A DNA stretch of 64,000 bases from positions 1 through 64,000 of the forward strand of contig JAIYBU010000154.1 in assembly GCA_027488335.1 (NCBI GenBank). Direction: 5' to 3'. This DNA comes from Cytophagaceae bacterium (GTDB taxonomy: Bacteria > Bacteroidota > Bacteroidia > Cytophagales > Spirosomataceae). The position numbers and the translations under genes are program-made. The stretch's first letter is position 1. The number at the start of each line of letters is the position of its first letter. Positions 1 to 8,702 of the stretch are shown piece after piece. The notes beneath the pieces are model-generated. The model saw only the letters and a list, made by a program, of their open reading frames with translations, ran no database searches and was not told the DNA's origin.

Positions 1-162
1 TGTAGTGCCTTTTACTGTGATACTGGCACCTGGTACGCCATCTCCTTTTGCATCACTTACTTTACCACTTACGGATTTTTGTGCAAAAGCAGTTATGGAC
101 ATGAGCCACAACAACCAGCAAAACAGAGCCACCTTGATGGGAACAAAGTAGTTTTGTTTCAT
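1..162 (-). CDS. SusC/RagA-type TonB-linked outer-membrane protein, N-terminus only
   Basis: Reading the minus strand from the ATG at 162 gives 54 residues before the window edge cuts the gene. It starts with a signal peptide (basic MKQNYFVPIK, a hydrophobic stretch, then AFAQ), followed by KSVSGKVSDAKGDGVPGASI. That is the start of the carboxypeptidase-regulatory-like beta-sandwich that precedes the plug and barrel in SusC/RagA receptors. Such receptors import glycans or other large ligands across the outer membrane with TonB energy and usually pair with a SusD lipoprotein. Substrate and partner lie outside the window. The family call rests on this N-terminus only, so a SusC-like receptor and another CarboxypepD_reg-containing TonB receptor cannot be told apart. 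Confidence 0.75.
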   Translation of the reverse strand, partial: MKQNYFVPIKVALFCWLLWLMSITAFAQKSVSGKVSDAKGDGVPGASITVKGTT

Positions 163-667
163 AGTTTTGATTAAGTTAAAAAATTAGAAAAAAAATTGAT
201 TAAGATTTTTCCTTGTATATACAAATTTACTTATTAAAGTAAGGTTTATCCGCTAATAAATACCTGATTAAGTGTATTTGATACAATTATAAGAACCCTC
301 TTGTCTTGTTCCAAATATTTCTCAATATTTTTATATTTTTCTGATGAAGATGTGAATGATTTTTTGATTTAATAGGTATCATCAAAAGAACCATTTTTGC
401 ATATTGTATCAATATGATGCAATATTAAATATTTTATAGAAAACTACAAAATATTTCTATTTGTAATTTTATTTTTCGTTGTAAAAAGAATTCATCACAT
501 TAAATGTGGAAATATTTATATAGTTACAAATATACAAAACTTTAAGGTTGTATTGATTGTATAGACAAGTTTTTGCTTGTAGATAGCAAAATAGTATTAT
601 TTTATGTCAAAATAATTGAAGAAAAGAGAGTTGTGTGGAAATGTGGCGATTTGAAGAAGTAATAGTA
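163..667. other. 505-bp intergenic region, no gene seen
   Basis: This very AT-rich stretch separates the start of the SusC-like gene from the stop of the dipeptidase gene, both on the minus strand. I see no credible open frame or structured RNA. The only signals are TAnnTTTG-like -7 elements on the minus strand at 229-222 (TAAATTTG) and 534-527 (TATATTTG). Either could drive the SusC-like gene. Neither has a clear -33 TTTG at the right distance. Confidence 0.5.
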
Positions 668-1882
668 TTATTTTTTAGAAAATTTTTCAGCAGCTGCTAA
701 AACACGCATTGTATTTTCACCCCAAATCTTTTTGATGTCTTTTGCAGAGTAACCACGTCTGAGTAGCTCAATAGTTACATTCTTTATTTTACTTACATCT
801 TCAACGCCTATTACATCGCTACCGCCGTCCATATCCATACCGATTCCTACGTGGTCAATGCCTACGAGTTTTACTACGTGGTCGATGTGATTCACCACAT
901 CTTTTACAGTTGGTACATCGCTGGGATATTTGTATTTTATCTGGCGAAGTTCGGCATTTAGCCTTTTCTTATCTTCTGGAGTAGCATCGGCTTTCTGTAC
1001 TTGCATTCTAATGGTCTTTATCGAAATGGCTACTTCGGCTGAAGGTTTTTTCAAAAAATCGGCCACGAAGTTTATTTGAATCACTCCGCCTTTCGAGGCC
1101 AAAAGTTTTATCATATCATCGGTCATGTTTCGCTTTACATCACACAAGGCACGGCACGAAGAATGAGACGCAAAAACTGGAACTTTACTTAAACGCATGA
1201 CATCATAAAAAGCCGAGTCGGACAAATGAGATACATCCACCACAATTCCCAAACGATTCATTTCGGCGATACATTCTTCTCCGAGTTTGCTTATGCCGCC
1301 GTGTTCTGCTCCTTGTGGGTCGCCCGATGAATCACTCAGGTCATTATTAAAAGAGTGAGCAAGTGTAATGTAGCGTAAGCCTAAATCATAGTATAATTTC
1401 AGATTCGATAAATCAGTGCCAACTGGCCAGCCGTTTTCCATTCCTATAAATACTCCGAGTTTGCCTTGTTTGTGAGCAGCATAACCTTCTTTGGCGGTGC
1501 TTACTAAACTTACTTTATCGGTATTATTTTTTACTGCTTCGTGAATTTTGGCAAAAATCTTTAAGGATTTTTCTTTCGCTTCGGCATTGGCTTCGGGAGT
1601 GCGTTTGCCTTGTCCCAGATAAACTGCAAAAAACATCGCATCCATACCGCCTTCTTTCATTCTCGGAAAATCTATTTGCGTTCCATCTTCATTATAATTA
1701 TGTTTTGCTCCTACATCAAAGCCTTCTATATCCATCATATTAATAGGGGCGTCAGCGTGTGTATCAACCGTGTAGGCTTTTGCATGAATTTTATCGGCCT
1801 TTTTCAATAGACGTTTTTCGGCTTTATCTTGTGCAAAGCATAGAGAAGGTAAGCAAAAAAGAAGAGCATAAAGATGTTTCAT
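668..1882 (-). CDS. Secreted M19-family dipeptidase (membrane/renal dipeptidase type)
   Basis: The 404-residue product is a zinc peptidase of family M19, which cleaves dipeptides, often with D-residues at the C-terminal position. A signal peptide (MKHLYALLFCLPSLCFAQ) sends it to the periplasm or a membrane. The metal ligands are visible: H42 and D44 in VDTHADAP, the bridging E149 in GMENGWP, H219 in VVDVSHLSD and H240 in FASHSS, plus a late Asp in DHVGIGMDMDGG. The length is normal for the family. It stands alone; the next minus-strand gene upstream in transcription is a glycosyltransferase with no obvious link. A role in peptidoglycan or dietary dipeptide turnover is inference. Confidence 0.9.
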   Translation of the reverse strand: MKHLYALLFCLPSLCFAQDKAEKRLLKKADKIHAKAYTVDTHADAPINMMDIEGFDVGAKHNYNEDGTQIDFPRMKEGGMDAMFFAVYLGQGKRTPEANAEAKEKSLKIFAKIHEAVKNNTDKVSLVSTAKEGYAAHKQGKLGVFIGMENGWPVGTDLSNLKLYYDLGLRYITLAHSFNNDLSDSSGDPQGAEHGGISKLGEECIAEMNRLGIVVDVSHLSDSAFYDVMRLSKVPVFASHSSCRALCDVKRNMTDDMIKLLASKGGVIQINFVADFLKKPSAEVAISIKTIRMQVQKADATPEDKKRLNAELRQIKYKYPSDVPTVKDVVNHIDHVVKLVGIDHVGIGMDMDGGSDVIGVEDVSKIKNVTIELLRRGYSAKDIKKIWGENTMRVLAAAEKFSKK

Positions 1883-1925
1883 TGTTTTTGAAGGTTTATT
1901 TGAAGTTTTAAAATTTGGTAATTGC

Positions 1926-3134
1926 CTATTTTAGTTTTCGTCCTTTCCATGTATATTCACCTTGTTTTTGTGCTACGAGTCCAAAAAAGACAACATAGAA
2001 AGGATAAACGATTTGTACAAAAGGAATCAACCAAATTAAAGACTTTTTGCGTAAAAAACTGATAATAAGGCCTAAAAAAATAAATTCTGTCGAAAATTTC
2101 AGTGAAAGTATTAAGAAAAGGGTTTGAGTAGAAATAAAGTTAAAGAACCCAAAGCAGAAAGTTAAAGGCACAACTAAATTTGCTACGAAAATAAAAACCG
2201 CCAAAACAGTAGTTTGCCAGTTATTATAATGTCTCCATTTGCTGGCCCAACGTTTACGTTGGTTATAAAACGACTGCCAGCTCGTGTGAGCTTTAGTGCC
2301 GACGATAGTGGTAGGGTCTTTCAGAAAACGTACTTTATCGGGGTACTTCGCTGAAATTTTATGCATCAAAAATTCATCATCGCCCGAAGCCAAATTCTCG
2401 TTTCCTACAAAACCATTTACGTCATAAAATGCTGATTTTAAATAAGTTAAATTTGCTCCATTGCACATGTTAGGTTTCTGAATAAGCATTGCACAAGCTC
2501 CCGAACCCACCAAACTCGCAAATTCGATGATTTGAGCATTATTACTGATAGAGTAAATGAATGTATGCTTTTGCCCTCGGCTTCGCTTGGGCAGCGGCTG
2601 CGAAGTGGACGGCGTTCTGCTCGAAGGCAAAAACGTCACGGCACAACTTACCAAATACGCCCCAGTTTGGGCTTGAAAATTAGCAATGCTTTCGAGCCAG
2701 CGTTCGCCAACTCTACAATCGCCGTCAGTTGTGGTAATTAATTCTCCATTTGCCAATTTTATGGAAGAATCAATGGCTCGTTTTTTAGGTGATGTATTAT
2801 AGGCTTTTAGAGGTAATTGATTGATAATGAGGCTTATGTTGGTGTTTTTTCTAAACTCTTGAACAATTTTTAAGGTATCATCAGTCGAATCATCATCTGC
2901 AATGATTACCTCAAATTTGTGTTTTGGATAAGTCTGTTTTTCTAAGTCTTGTAGTAAAAAAAGAATGTTTTCAGCTTCGTTCCGTACAGGAATGATAACT
3001 GATATGTTTAAGCATTTATAAGTATTTTCTTTCAAAAAAGAACTGTAACTTGGATTCCTGAGCCAAATAATAATCAAGCTCAAATTTGCCAAAAAATATA
3101 TTCCAGAAATTAGTAATAGAATTACTACAAGCAT
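1926..3134 (-). CDS. Membrane-anchored family 2 glycosyltransferase with an in-frame palindromic insertion
   Basis: The product (402 residues) has an N-terminal membrane helix (MLVVILLLISGIYFLANLSL), a GT-A domain (ISVIIPVRNEAENI, then IIADDDSTDDT, then the TTDGDCRVG metal site) and C-terminal membrane helices after a QRKRWASKW motif, the usual plan of processive inner-membrane GT2 enzymes. I chose the ATG at 3134: it lies one base after the stop of the upstream gene and directly precedes the membrane helix, whereas an ATG at 3206 would overlap that gene by 71 bases. Residues about 168-189 (LPSSRTPSTSQPLPKRSRGQK) look foreign and are encoded by a GC-rich palindrome at 2569-2632. The acceptor is unknown; coupling to the adjacent flippase-like gene suggests lipid-linked glycan synthesis. 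Confidence 0.85.
   Translation of the reverse strand: MLVVILLLISGIYFLANLSLIIIWLRNPSYSSFLKENTYKCLNISVIIPVRNEAENILFLLQDLEKQTYPKHKFEVIIADDDSTDDTLKIVQEFRKNTNISLIINQLPLKAYNTSPKKRAIDSSIKLANGELITTTDGDCRVGERWLESIANFQAQTGAYLVSCAVTFLPSSRTPSTSQPLPKRSRGQKHTFIYSISNNAQIIEFASLVGSGACAMLIQKPNMCNGANLTYLKSAFYDVNGFVGNENLASGDDEFLMHKISAKYPDKVRFLKDPTTIVGTKAHTSWQSFYNQRKRWASKWRHYNNWQTTVLAVFIFVANLVVPLTFCFGFFNFISTQTLFLILSLKFSTEFIFLGLIISFLRKKSLIWLIPFVQIVYPFYVVFFGLVAQKQGEYTWKGRKLK
2569..2632. repeat. GC-rich palindromic element inserted in frame in the glycosyltransferase gene
   Basis: The 64-base segment is about 61% G+C by my count in a much more AT-rich gene. Its ends are inverted repeats (TTTTGCCCTCG at 2569-2579, and its near-complement at 2622-2632, 10 of 11 matching). 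Inside are a second inverted pair (CTTCGC 2581-2586 / GCGAAG 2600-2605) and a tight GCAG-CGG-CTGC hairpin at 2591-2601. It keeps the reading frame and adds a Ser/Pro/Arg-rich stretch between the metal-binding region and the next conserved block. The pattern resembles palindromic elements that insert into coding sequence in other bacteria. Confidence 0.65.
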
Positions 3135-3135
3135 T

Positions 3136-4131
3136 TTAATGTTTTTTAGGTGTGAGTTTGAGTTGCAAGATAAAAGTACTTCCGACAATGATGGGCAGTA
3201 AAACATTGACCAGCCAAATCATAAAGGTTGCGGAGGAAACAGCAGCAATATTTGCCCCAAAAAAACCAAAATAGTAAATCGAAGTCAATTCTCGGATGCT
3301 TAAATCTCCGAAAGTATTAAGTACGGAAATCAGCGTTTTAGTTAGAAAAATGATTCCAACTCCAACTAAAAGTACAGAAATGGGTAGATTTATCTGAAAA
3401 ACTTTAAACATCAACATAAATTGTAATGAAAAAATAAAATATCGGCTGATGGCAATTATAAAAAGCGTTTGTAATTCAGTAAGCGTATAATTTTCTAAAA
3501 TCCCCAAATATTTTTTCAGGTATTCAAAGAATTTATTTTTGGATAAAAACGCATTGATATTTGATAGGTTAAAACTCAGCAAAATACCGAAAATCAAGCA
3601 AATCATTAAAAAAACAATAATAGAAATATGTAAAATCAAAGGACTGGGATTTGCCCAAATGGTAAAAAATAGATACGAAATCGTACCAAAAAGCAGCGAA
3701 ACATACATCTGTAAGCTATTGCCAAGTAAAATTGCCCCAATACTTTGTAGACGTTTGTTGGTTTTGAGCATCAGTATTTTTCCTGCGTAATCGCCAATCA
3801 TCATTGGGGTAGCGGTTGAAAAAGTAAGCCCAATCAAAACTCCTTTGTAGGCTTCTCCAAAACTGGTGTTTTCTATTTTTGAAGCCAATTTTTGCCATTT
3901 CCAAGCCTCAAAAGCCCAATTTATTGGTGTAAGAAGTAGAATAATAATAAGTAAGAATATACTTTTCTGTAAAAATAATGACGTAAAACTTTGTTTGACT
4001 TCATCAAAATGTTCAATTTTTGATTGAATCAAGCGACAAAGTGAGAAAACAACCGTTAAAAATACGATAGTTTTTATCCACCATAACATTCTACTTGACG
4101 TAAGATTTGAGAATTTTGAGTTAATTTGCAT
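3136..4131 (-). CDS. Polytopic membrane protein, lysylphosphatidylglycerol synthase-TM/AglD (UPF0104) type
   Basis: The product is about 331 residues, nearly all hydrophobic, with roughly seven or eight membrane helices. It carries the family pattern EAWKWQKL early, then LTFSTATPMMIGDYAGKILML, and later FLTKTLISVLNTFGDLSIREL. Proteins of this fold lack an obvious catalytic domain and often act beside glycosyltransferases in lipid or glycan transfer. The next gene starts one base after this stop, so the two are very likely cotranscribed. The ATG at 4131 lies two bases from the divergent ruvC start; an internal ATG at 4089 (MLWWIKTIVFLTV), right before the first membrane helix, is an equally good start and would leave 44 bases between the genes. 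Exact activity unknown. Confidence 0.75.
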   Translation of the reverse strand: MQINSKFSNLTSSRMLWWIKTIVFLTVVFSLCRLIQSKIEHFDEVKQSFTSLFLQKSIFLLIIILLLTPINWAFEAWKWQKLASKIENTSFGEAYKGVLIGLTFSTATPMMIGDYAGKILMLKTNKRLQSIGAILLGNSLQMYVSLLFGTISYLFFTIWANPSPLILHISIIVFLMICLIFGILLSFNLSNINAFLSKNKFFEYLKKYLGILENYTLTELQTLFIIAISRYFIFSLQFMLMFKVFQINLPISVLLVGVGIIFLTKTLISVLNTFGDLSIRELTSIYYFGFFGANIAAVSSATFMIWLVNVLLPIIVGSTFILQLKLTPKKH

Positions 4132-4133
4132 CT

Positions 4134-4694
4134 ATGAATCAAGATAAAATAATTTTAGGTGTTGACCCAGGTACACGTTTGATGGGCTACGGAATTATTT
4201 CCGTACAAGGGAGTGCTTTAACGCTTATTCAATACGGTGTTATAAAACTTGACAAATATACTTCACACGAACTAAAGTTAAAGAAAATATTTGAGCGAAT
4301 TACACAGCTAATCACCGAATACCTACCCGACGAAATGGCTATCGAAGCACCTTTTTATGGGGTAAATGTGCAATCAATGCTCAAATTGGGGAGGGCTCAA
4401 GGTGTTGCCATTGCCGCAGCATTAAATAGAGAAGTGCCAATTGTAGAATATTTACCGAAAAAAGTAAAGCAGTCGGTCACAGGAAACGGAAATGCCACCA
4501 AAGAACAAGTGGCTTTTATGTTGGAGCATTTGCTGAAAACAAAATTAGAAACCCAATTTTTGGATGCCACAGATGCGTTAGGCGTAGCTGTTTGCCACTA
4601 TATGCACGGAAAAACGAAGGCATTAACAGGCAACAGCTCAAAGAAAAAGGGTTGGGCTGCCTTTGTGAGCGAAAATCCAGATAGGATGAAGTAG
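4134..4694 (+). CDS. ruvC: Holliday junction endonuclease RuvC
   Basis: RuvC cuts Holliday junctions symmetrically at the end of homologous recombination, working with the RuvAB branch-migration motor (not in this window). The 186-residue product has the RNase H-like fold markers and all four acidic catalytic residues in the expected places: D11 in ILGVDPGT, E71 in MAIEAPFYG, and D144 and D147 in FLDATDALGVAVCH, spaced like E. coli D7/E66/D138/D141. It also has the GRAQGVAIAAA and KQSVTGNGNATKEQV motifs. About 25 extra polar residues at the C-terminus are poorly conserved in such proteins. The start is two bases from the divergent membrane-protein start, so its promoter must lie inside that gene. 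Confidence 0.95.
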   Translation: MNQDKIILGVDPGTRLMGYGIISVQGSALTLIQYGVIKLDKYTSHELKLKKIFERITQLITEYLPDEMAIEAPFYGVNVQSMLKLGRAQGVAIAAALNREVPIVEYLPKKVKQSVTGNGNATKEQVAFMLEHLLKTKLETQFLDATDALGVAVCHYMHGKTKALTGNSSKKKGWAAFVSENPDRMK

Positions 4695-4726
4695 ATTTTT
4701 TCGTTCCCTGAGCGAAGTCGAAGTGA

Positions 4727-4759
4727 ACTTGTGACACACTTCAAAAGCGTGCCACAAGT
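4727..4759. repeat. GTGCCACA-type palindromic repeat, copy 1
   Basis: ACTTGTGACACAC (4727-4739) faces GCGTGCCACAAGT (4747-4759) across a 7-base loop, with two mismatches or wobbles. It sits between the convergent ends of ruvC and hisB, so it could also end transcription. Just upstream, 4704-4722 contains TTCCCTGAGCGAAGTCGAAG, a motif of the kind common between genes in this phylum. The stem core is shared with the hairpins at 22465-22515 and 54054-54109. Confidence 0.55.
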
Positions 4760-4773
4760 ATTTTCAATAATAT

Positions 4774-5910
4774 TTATAGTACTCCCTTCGTACTCGGAAG
4801 TGAGTTCATTTCGTTTAAATTTCTCTTCACCGCCATTTTTATAGATTTAGCAAATGCCTTAAAAATCGCTTCGATTTTGTGGTGTTCGTTATCTCCTTCA
4901 CACTTAATATTAAGATTACATTTGGAAGTATCTGAAAACGATTTAAAGAAATGATAAAACATTTCGGTTGGCATTTCGCCTATTTTCTCACGTTTAAAAC
5001 TTGCCTCCCAAACCAACCACGGTCTGCCCGAAAAATCTATTGCTACTTGAGCTAAAGCCTCGTCCATTGGCAATAAGAAGCCATAGCGATTAGTTCCTTT
5101 TTTATCGCCTAAAGCTTTCAAATAGGCTTCTCCGAGAGCCAAAGCCGTATCTTCAATGGTGTGGTGTTCATCAATATGTAAATCGCCCTCAACGAAAATC
5201 TTCAAGTCAGAACCCGAGTGTTTAGCTACTTGGTCGAGCATGTGGTCATAAAAACCAAGCCCTGTATGAATTTCAGATTGACCCGTGCCATCAAGATTTA
5301 GCTCAATTTTTATCTTTGTTTCTTTCGTATTTCGCTCAATTAATGCCGTTCGTGCTGGCAATTTCAAAAACTCATAGATTTCGTCCCAGTTGTTGGTCAC
5401 TAACTTGGTTGCCTCCTTTTGTTCGGGGGTAAAACCATCAATCAGATTATTTGTCAATCCATCAGTAATAAAAACTGCTTTTGCTCCCAAGTTTACAGCC
5501 AACTGAACGTCGGTGGCTCTATCGCCGAGTACGTAAGAGTTAGCCAAATCATATTGTTGGGTATCAAAATACTCAGTCAATAGACCCGTTCCAGGCTTAC
5601 GAGTTGGCAAGTTTTCGTGCGGGAAACTACGGTCGATATGAATAGCTGAGAAATGAATATTTTCATTTTCCATTGTTTTCAACATCTTATTATGGGCAGG
5701 CCAAAAAGTATCTTCAGGAAAAGAATCCGTACCGAGTCCATCTTGGTTCGTCACCATAATGAGTTTATAGTCAGTTTCTTCAGCAATTTTACGAAGATTT
5801 GAAAGTGCTTTTGGAAGAAATTCTAATTTTTCGAGCGAATCTATCTGAAAATCAGTTTTTGGCTCATCTATAATCGTACCATCACGGTCGATGAAAAGGA
5901 GTTTTTGCAT
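4774..5910 (-). CDS. hisB: Bifunctional histidinol-phosphatase / imidazoleglycerol-phosphate dehydratase
   Basis: This 378-residue fusion carries two histidine biosynthesis activities. Residues 1 to about 165 form a HAD phosphatase ([13 protein letters not shown] with the nucleophile Asp, then MVTNQDG and the [10 protein letters not shown] motif), which dephosphorylates histidinol phosphate. Residues about 180-378 form the imidazoleglycerol-phosphate dehydratase with its manganese-binding histidine clusters [19 protein letters not shown] and [13 protein letters not shown]. The fusion matches E. coli HisB in order and is slightly longer. No other his gene is in the window, so it is separated from the rest of the pathway or lies outside a his operon. 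The ATG at 5910 starts directly at the HAD motif. Confidence 0.95.
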   Translation of the reverse strand: MQKLLFIDRDGTIIDEPKTDFQIDSLEKLEFLPKALSNLRKIAEETDYKLIMVTNQDGLGTDSFPEDTFWPAHNKMLKTMENENIHFSAIHIDRSFPHENLPTRKPGTGLLTEYFDTQQYDLANSYVLGDRATDVQLAVNLGAKAVFITDGLTNNLIDGFTPEQKEATKLVTNNWDEIYEFLKLPARTALIERNTKETKIKIELNLDGTGQSEIHTGLGFYDHMLDQVAKHSGSDLKIFVEGDLHIDEHHTIEDTALALGEAYLKALGDKKGTNRYGFLLPMDEALAQVAIDFSGRPWLVWEASFKREKIGEMPTEMFYHFFKSFSDTSKCNLNIKCEGDNEHHKIEAIFKAFAKSIKMAVKRNLNEMNSLPSTKGVL

Positions 5911-6099
5911 TATCTTAGATTATCTTATAAAAGCCCAAAATTAGGCATGATTTAGCTCAAATGCCAAAAATGGCCGATAAGTATATTTTATTGGAAAAAC
6001 TAATAAGTCAATAAAGATAGAAAATATTGTTAATTTAAAATAATTAGAAATTATGAAAAATAAAATATATTCAAAATAAATTGAAAATAATGAAAATTT

Positions 6100-6136
6100 A
6101 AAAATCCGTCAAATCGTTTTGAGAAGACGGATTTTT
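6100..6136 (-). terminator. Intrinsic terminator after the GMC oxidoreductase gene
   Basis: AAAAATCCGTC (6100-6110) pairs perfectly with GACGGATTTTT (6126-6136) around a 15-base loop. The stem ends in A/T runs on both sides, so it can work in either direction. It lies 21 bases past the stop of the GMC oxidoreductase gene. The remainder of the 246-base gap (5911-6156) is AT-rich and shows nothing else. Confidence 0.7.
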
Positions 6137-6156
6137 ATAGAATTTAGCGAATCCTG

Positions 6157-7872
6157 TTAAAGATTCCCTTTTTTCATTTCTTTTACTGCATAATCGGCCG
6201 CACGAGCTGTGAGTGCCATGTATGTCAATGACGGATTTTGGGTTGAAGTAGAGGTCATTGATGCTCCGTCAGTCACGAAAACGTTTTTGCAATTGTGCAG
6301 AGCATTCCATTTATTCAACAACGAAGTTTTAGGGTCTTTGCCCATTCTTACGCCACCCATTTCGTGAATATCTAAGCCTGGTGTACGATTCGAGTCGTTG
6401 GTTCTGATATTTTTAAAGCCAGCTTTCGTAAACATTTCGCTTAATTGGTCGAAATAATCTTTGGTCATTTTTACGTCGTTATCGTCATAATCGACCGAAA
6501 TTTTCAACTGCGGAATTCCCCACGGGTCTTTTTGGTTTTTATCCAATGCCACGTAGTTGCTTTCTTTCGGAATTGTTTCGCCCATCATGTGCGAGCCAAC
6601 GCTCCAAACATTGTTTAAGTATGGATTTAAGATTCCTTTTTTCAAATCTTCGCCTAAACCATTTCTATTGTCACGTTCGTAGCGTCCTGCCGAAAACCCT
6701 GCTGCATAACCACGCAAAAAGTCGGTTTCTTGCTTAAATACATTGCGGAAACGTGGGATATAAGGCGAGTTCGGACGACGACCGTCGGTCATGCTATCTA
6801 AATAACCTTCGTATTCGGCGTTGATGGTTGCACGGTAATTGTGGAAAGCCACGTATTTTCCAAGCAAACCGCTATCATTACCTAAACCATTCGGGAAACG
6901 GCTTGAGGTTGAGTTTAATAAAATTAAGTTAGAATTGAGAGCTGCGGCATTTACGAAAATGATTTTTGCGTAATACTCAATCATTTCTTTGGTGTTAGCA
7001 TCAATCACTCTTACGCCCGAGGCTTTACCTTTTTTCTCATCATAAATAATAGAATGAACCACCGAATGAGGGCGAAGTGTCATTTTACCAGTACGAGCCG
7101 CCCATGGTAGGGTAGAAGAATTACTACTAAAATAACCACCATACGGACAGCCACGCTCGCAAATTGTGCGGTGCTGACAAGTGCCACGGCCTTGGTCAAA
7201 ATGAATTTGCTTCGGTTGCGTAAGATGAGCCGCACGCCCCATAATAATGTGGCGGTCTTTATAATTCTGAGCTACTGCTTGAGTAAAATGTTTTTCAACG
7301 CAATTCATTTCGTGTGGTGGCAGAAACTCACCATCGGGTAGATTTGGTAAACCGTCTTTATTTCCTGAAATACCCGCAAATTTTTCTACATAGCTATACC
7401 ATGGAGCCAAGTCGGCGTAGCGAATTGGCCAATCAACGGCAAAGCCATCACGGGCAGGGCCTTCAAAATCAAATTCCGACCAACGTTGGGTTTGCCTTGC
7501 CCACATCAATGATTTTCCACCTGTTTGGTAGCCACGAATCCAATCGAATGGTTTTTCTTGTACGTACGGATGTTCAGCATCTTTTACAAAAAACTGCTCT
7601 GTTCCTTCATAAAAAGCGTAACATTTACTAATAATCGGGTTAGCATCACGCATTTCTTTCGTGAGCTGCCCACGATGCTCAAATTCCCACGGCTGTTTCA
7701 TGGTCGTTGGATAATCGGTTACGTGTTTTACTTCACGTCCACGCTCCAATACGAGTGTGCGTAAACCTTTGCCAGTTAGCTCTTTAGCTGCCCAGCCACC
7801 CGAAATTCCCGAGCCAATAACGATGGCGTCGAAGGTTTGTGCTTTTACTGCATCTATATTTATGTTTGACAT
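6157..7872 (-). CDS. GMC-family FAD-dependent oxidoreductase (sugar or alcohol dehydrogenase type)
   Basis: The 571-residue flavoprotein belongs to the glucose-methanol-choline family. An N-terminal dinucleotide-binding motif (DAIVIGSGISGGWAAKEL, about residues 15-33) is followed by LVLERGREVKH; the C-terminal active-site region shows DIHEMGGVRMG and TDGASMTSTSTQNPSLTYM, with the family His and Asn. A Cys-rich HRTICERGCPYGGYF segment is typical of the bacterial sugar-dehydrogenase branch. It has no signal peptide. The neighbouring gene 7976-8497 encodes a gluconate dehydrogenase subunit 3-like protein, the usual partner, which may carry the catalytic subunit out in a complex by the Tat route. 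The substrate cannot be read from sequence; no cytochrome subunit is adjacent. Confidence 0.9.
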   Translation of the reverse strand: MSNINIDAVKAQTFDAIVIGSGISGGWAAKELTGKGLRTLVLERGREVKHVTDYPTTMKQPWEFEHRGQLTKEMRDANPIISKCYAFYEGTEQFFVKDAEHPYVQEKPFDWIRGYQTGGKSLMWARQTQRWSEFDFEGPARDGFAVDWPIRYADLAPWYSYVEKFAGISGNKDGLPNLPDGEFLPPHEMNCVEKHFTQAVAQNYKDRHIIMGRAAHLTQPKQIHFDQGRGTCQHRTICERGCPYGGYFSSNSSTLPWAARTGKMTLRPHSVVHSIIYDEKKGKASGVRVIDANTKEMIEYYAKIIFVNAAALNSNLILLNSTSSRFPNGLGNDSGLLGKYVAFHNYRATINAEYEGYLDSMTDGRRPNSPYIPRFRNVFKQETDFLRGYAAGFSAGRYERDNRNGLGEDLKKGILNPYLNNVWSVGSHMMGETIPKESNYVALDKNQKDPWGIPQLKISVDYDDNDVKMTKDYFDQLSEMFTKAGFKNIRTNDSNRTPGLDIHEMGGVRMGKDPKTSLLNKWNALHNCKNVFVTDGASMTSTSTQNPSLTYMALTARAADYAVKEMKKGNL

Positions 7873-7975
7873 TTTGAATCTAATGATTGAATGGGTGAAT
7901 GAATACTTATGAAGTCCACAGTTTTCAGTCTACGAAAAATTGAAGTTATTCCGCCAACTGACGACTATTAACTGC

Positions 7976-8497
7976 CTACTTTTTGACGGGTACACAGCCG
8001 TGATAACGAGCTGGGGCAAATTCAAAAATTCGTAGGTTAGTCATGACGTATTCCGAGTTGAGGTAGCCTTGAATCGTAAGGTTTTTTACTAAACGCACGA
8101 AGCCTTTTTCATCGGCATTCTCCGAATTTGACATTTTATTCAAAACTTCGAGTTTTTGTTTGCCATCACACTCAATGAAGGTTTTTGAGAAATCTCTTTT
8201 TGCAGCAGCATCAACCAAATCAAAGCCTTTCGAGAAAGTTTCTTGCGATTTTTTATCGTAGCAGTCTGCCACCATTTTGATGGTAAACTGATGCACATTG
8301 AGGTCTTTTGCTCCGAGTGTATCGGTTTTAGGAATAATTGTTTCGACGATTTCTGCCAGTAGGTTTTCTTGCGATGTTGAAATCTTTAAAGAAGTGCTTG
8401 CGATGGCTTCTTTGTTCCATGCGTTTGCCCACGAAGGTAGCACTATTGTACCGCCAATCGTTAGGGCAATATTTTTTATTGCCGAACGTCTTTGCAT
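7976..8497 (-). CDS. Gluconate 2-dehydrogenase subunit 3-like protein
   Basis: This 173-residue protein starts MQRRSAIKNIALTIGGTIVLPSWANA, a short twin-arginine-like leader with a hydrophobic core and an Ala-x-Ala-type end. The body contains LLAEIVETIIPKTDTLGAKDLNVHQFTIKMVADCY, the typical start of the subunit 3 family. Such proteins are small partners of membrane-bound GMC dehydrogenases. It is transcribed 103 bases ahead of the GMC gene, on the same strand. The protein ends in FEFAPARYHGCVPVKK, as in many Bacteroidota members. Function in the complex (chaperone, exporter or electron-transfer partner) is known only by analogy. Confidence 0.8.
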   Translation of the reverse strand: MQRRSAIKNIALTIGGTIVLPSWANAWNKEAIASTSLKISTSQENLLAEIVETIIPKTDTLGAKDLNVHQFTIKMVADCYDKKSQETFSKGFDLVDAAAKRDFSKTFIECDGKQKLEVLNKMSNSENADEKGFVRLVKNLTIQGYLNSEYVMTNLRIFEFAPARYHGCVPVKK

Positions 8498-8634
8498 TTT
8501 GAGTAGGGTTGAATTTTAAACGGATACAAATAAAACAATTTTTTATGAAAAAAAGTATGCTGTATCTGTGACAAGATAAAATTGTGTTAAGTTTAGTTAG
8601 TTGTGTTTTAGAAATTACATGTGTTAATAAAAAT

Positions 8635-8670
8635 AAAACTCTCGAAAAATATTGCATTTTCGAGAGTTTT
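8635..8670 (-). terminator. Intrinsic terminator after thiL
   Basis: AAAACTCTCGAAAA (8635-8648) pairs with TTTTCGAGAGTTTT (8657-8670) across an 8-base loop. It lies 33 bases beyond the thiL stop on the minus strand, with A/T tracts on both sides. The remainder of the 205-base gap to the subunit 3 gene start has no other clear feature. Confidence 0.75.
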
Positions 8671-8702
8671 GAAGCTGGTCGGATGTACTGTTGTCAGACC
8701 TT

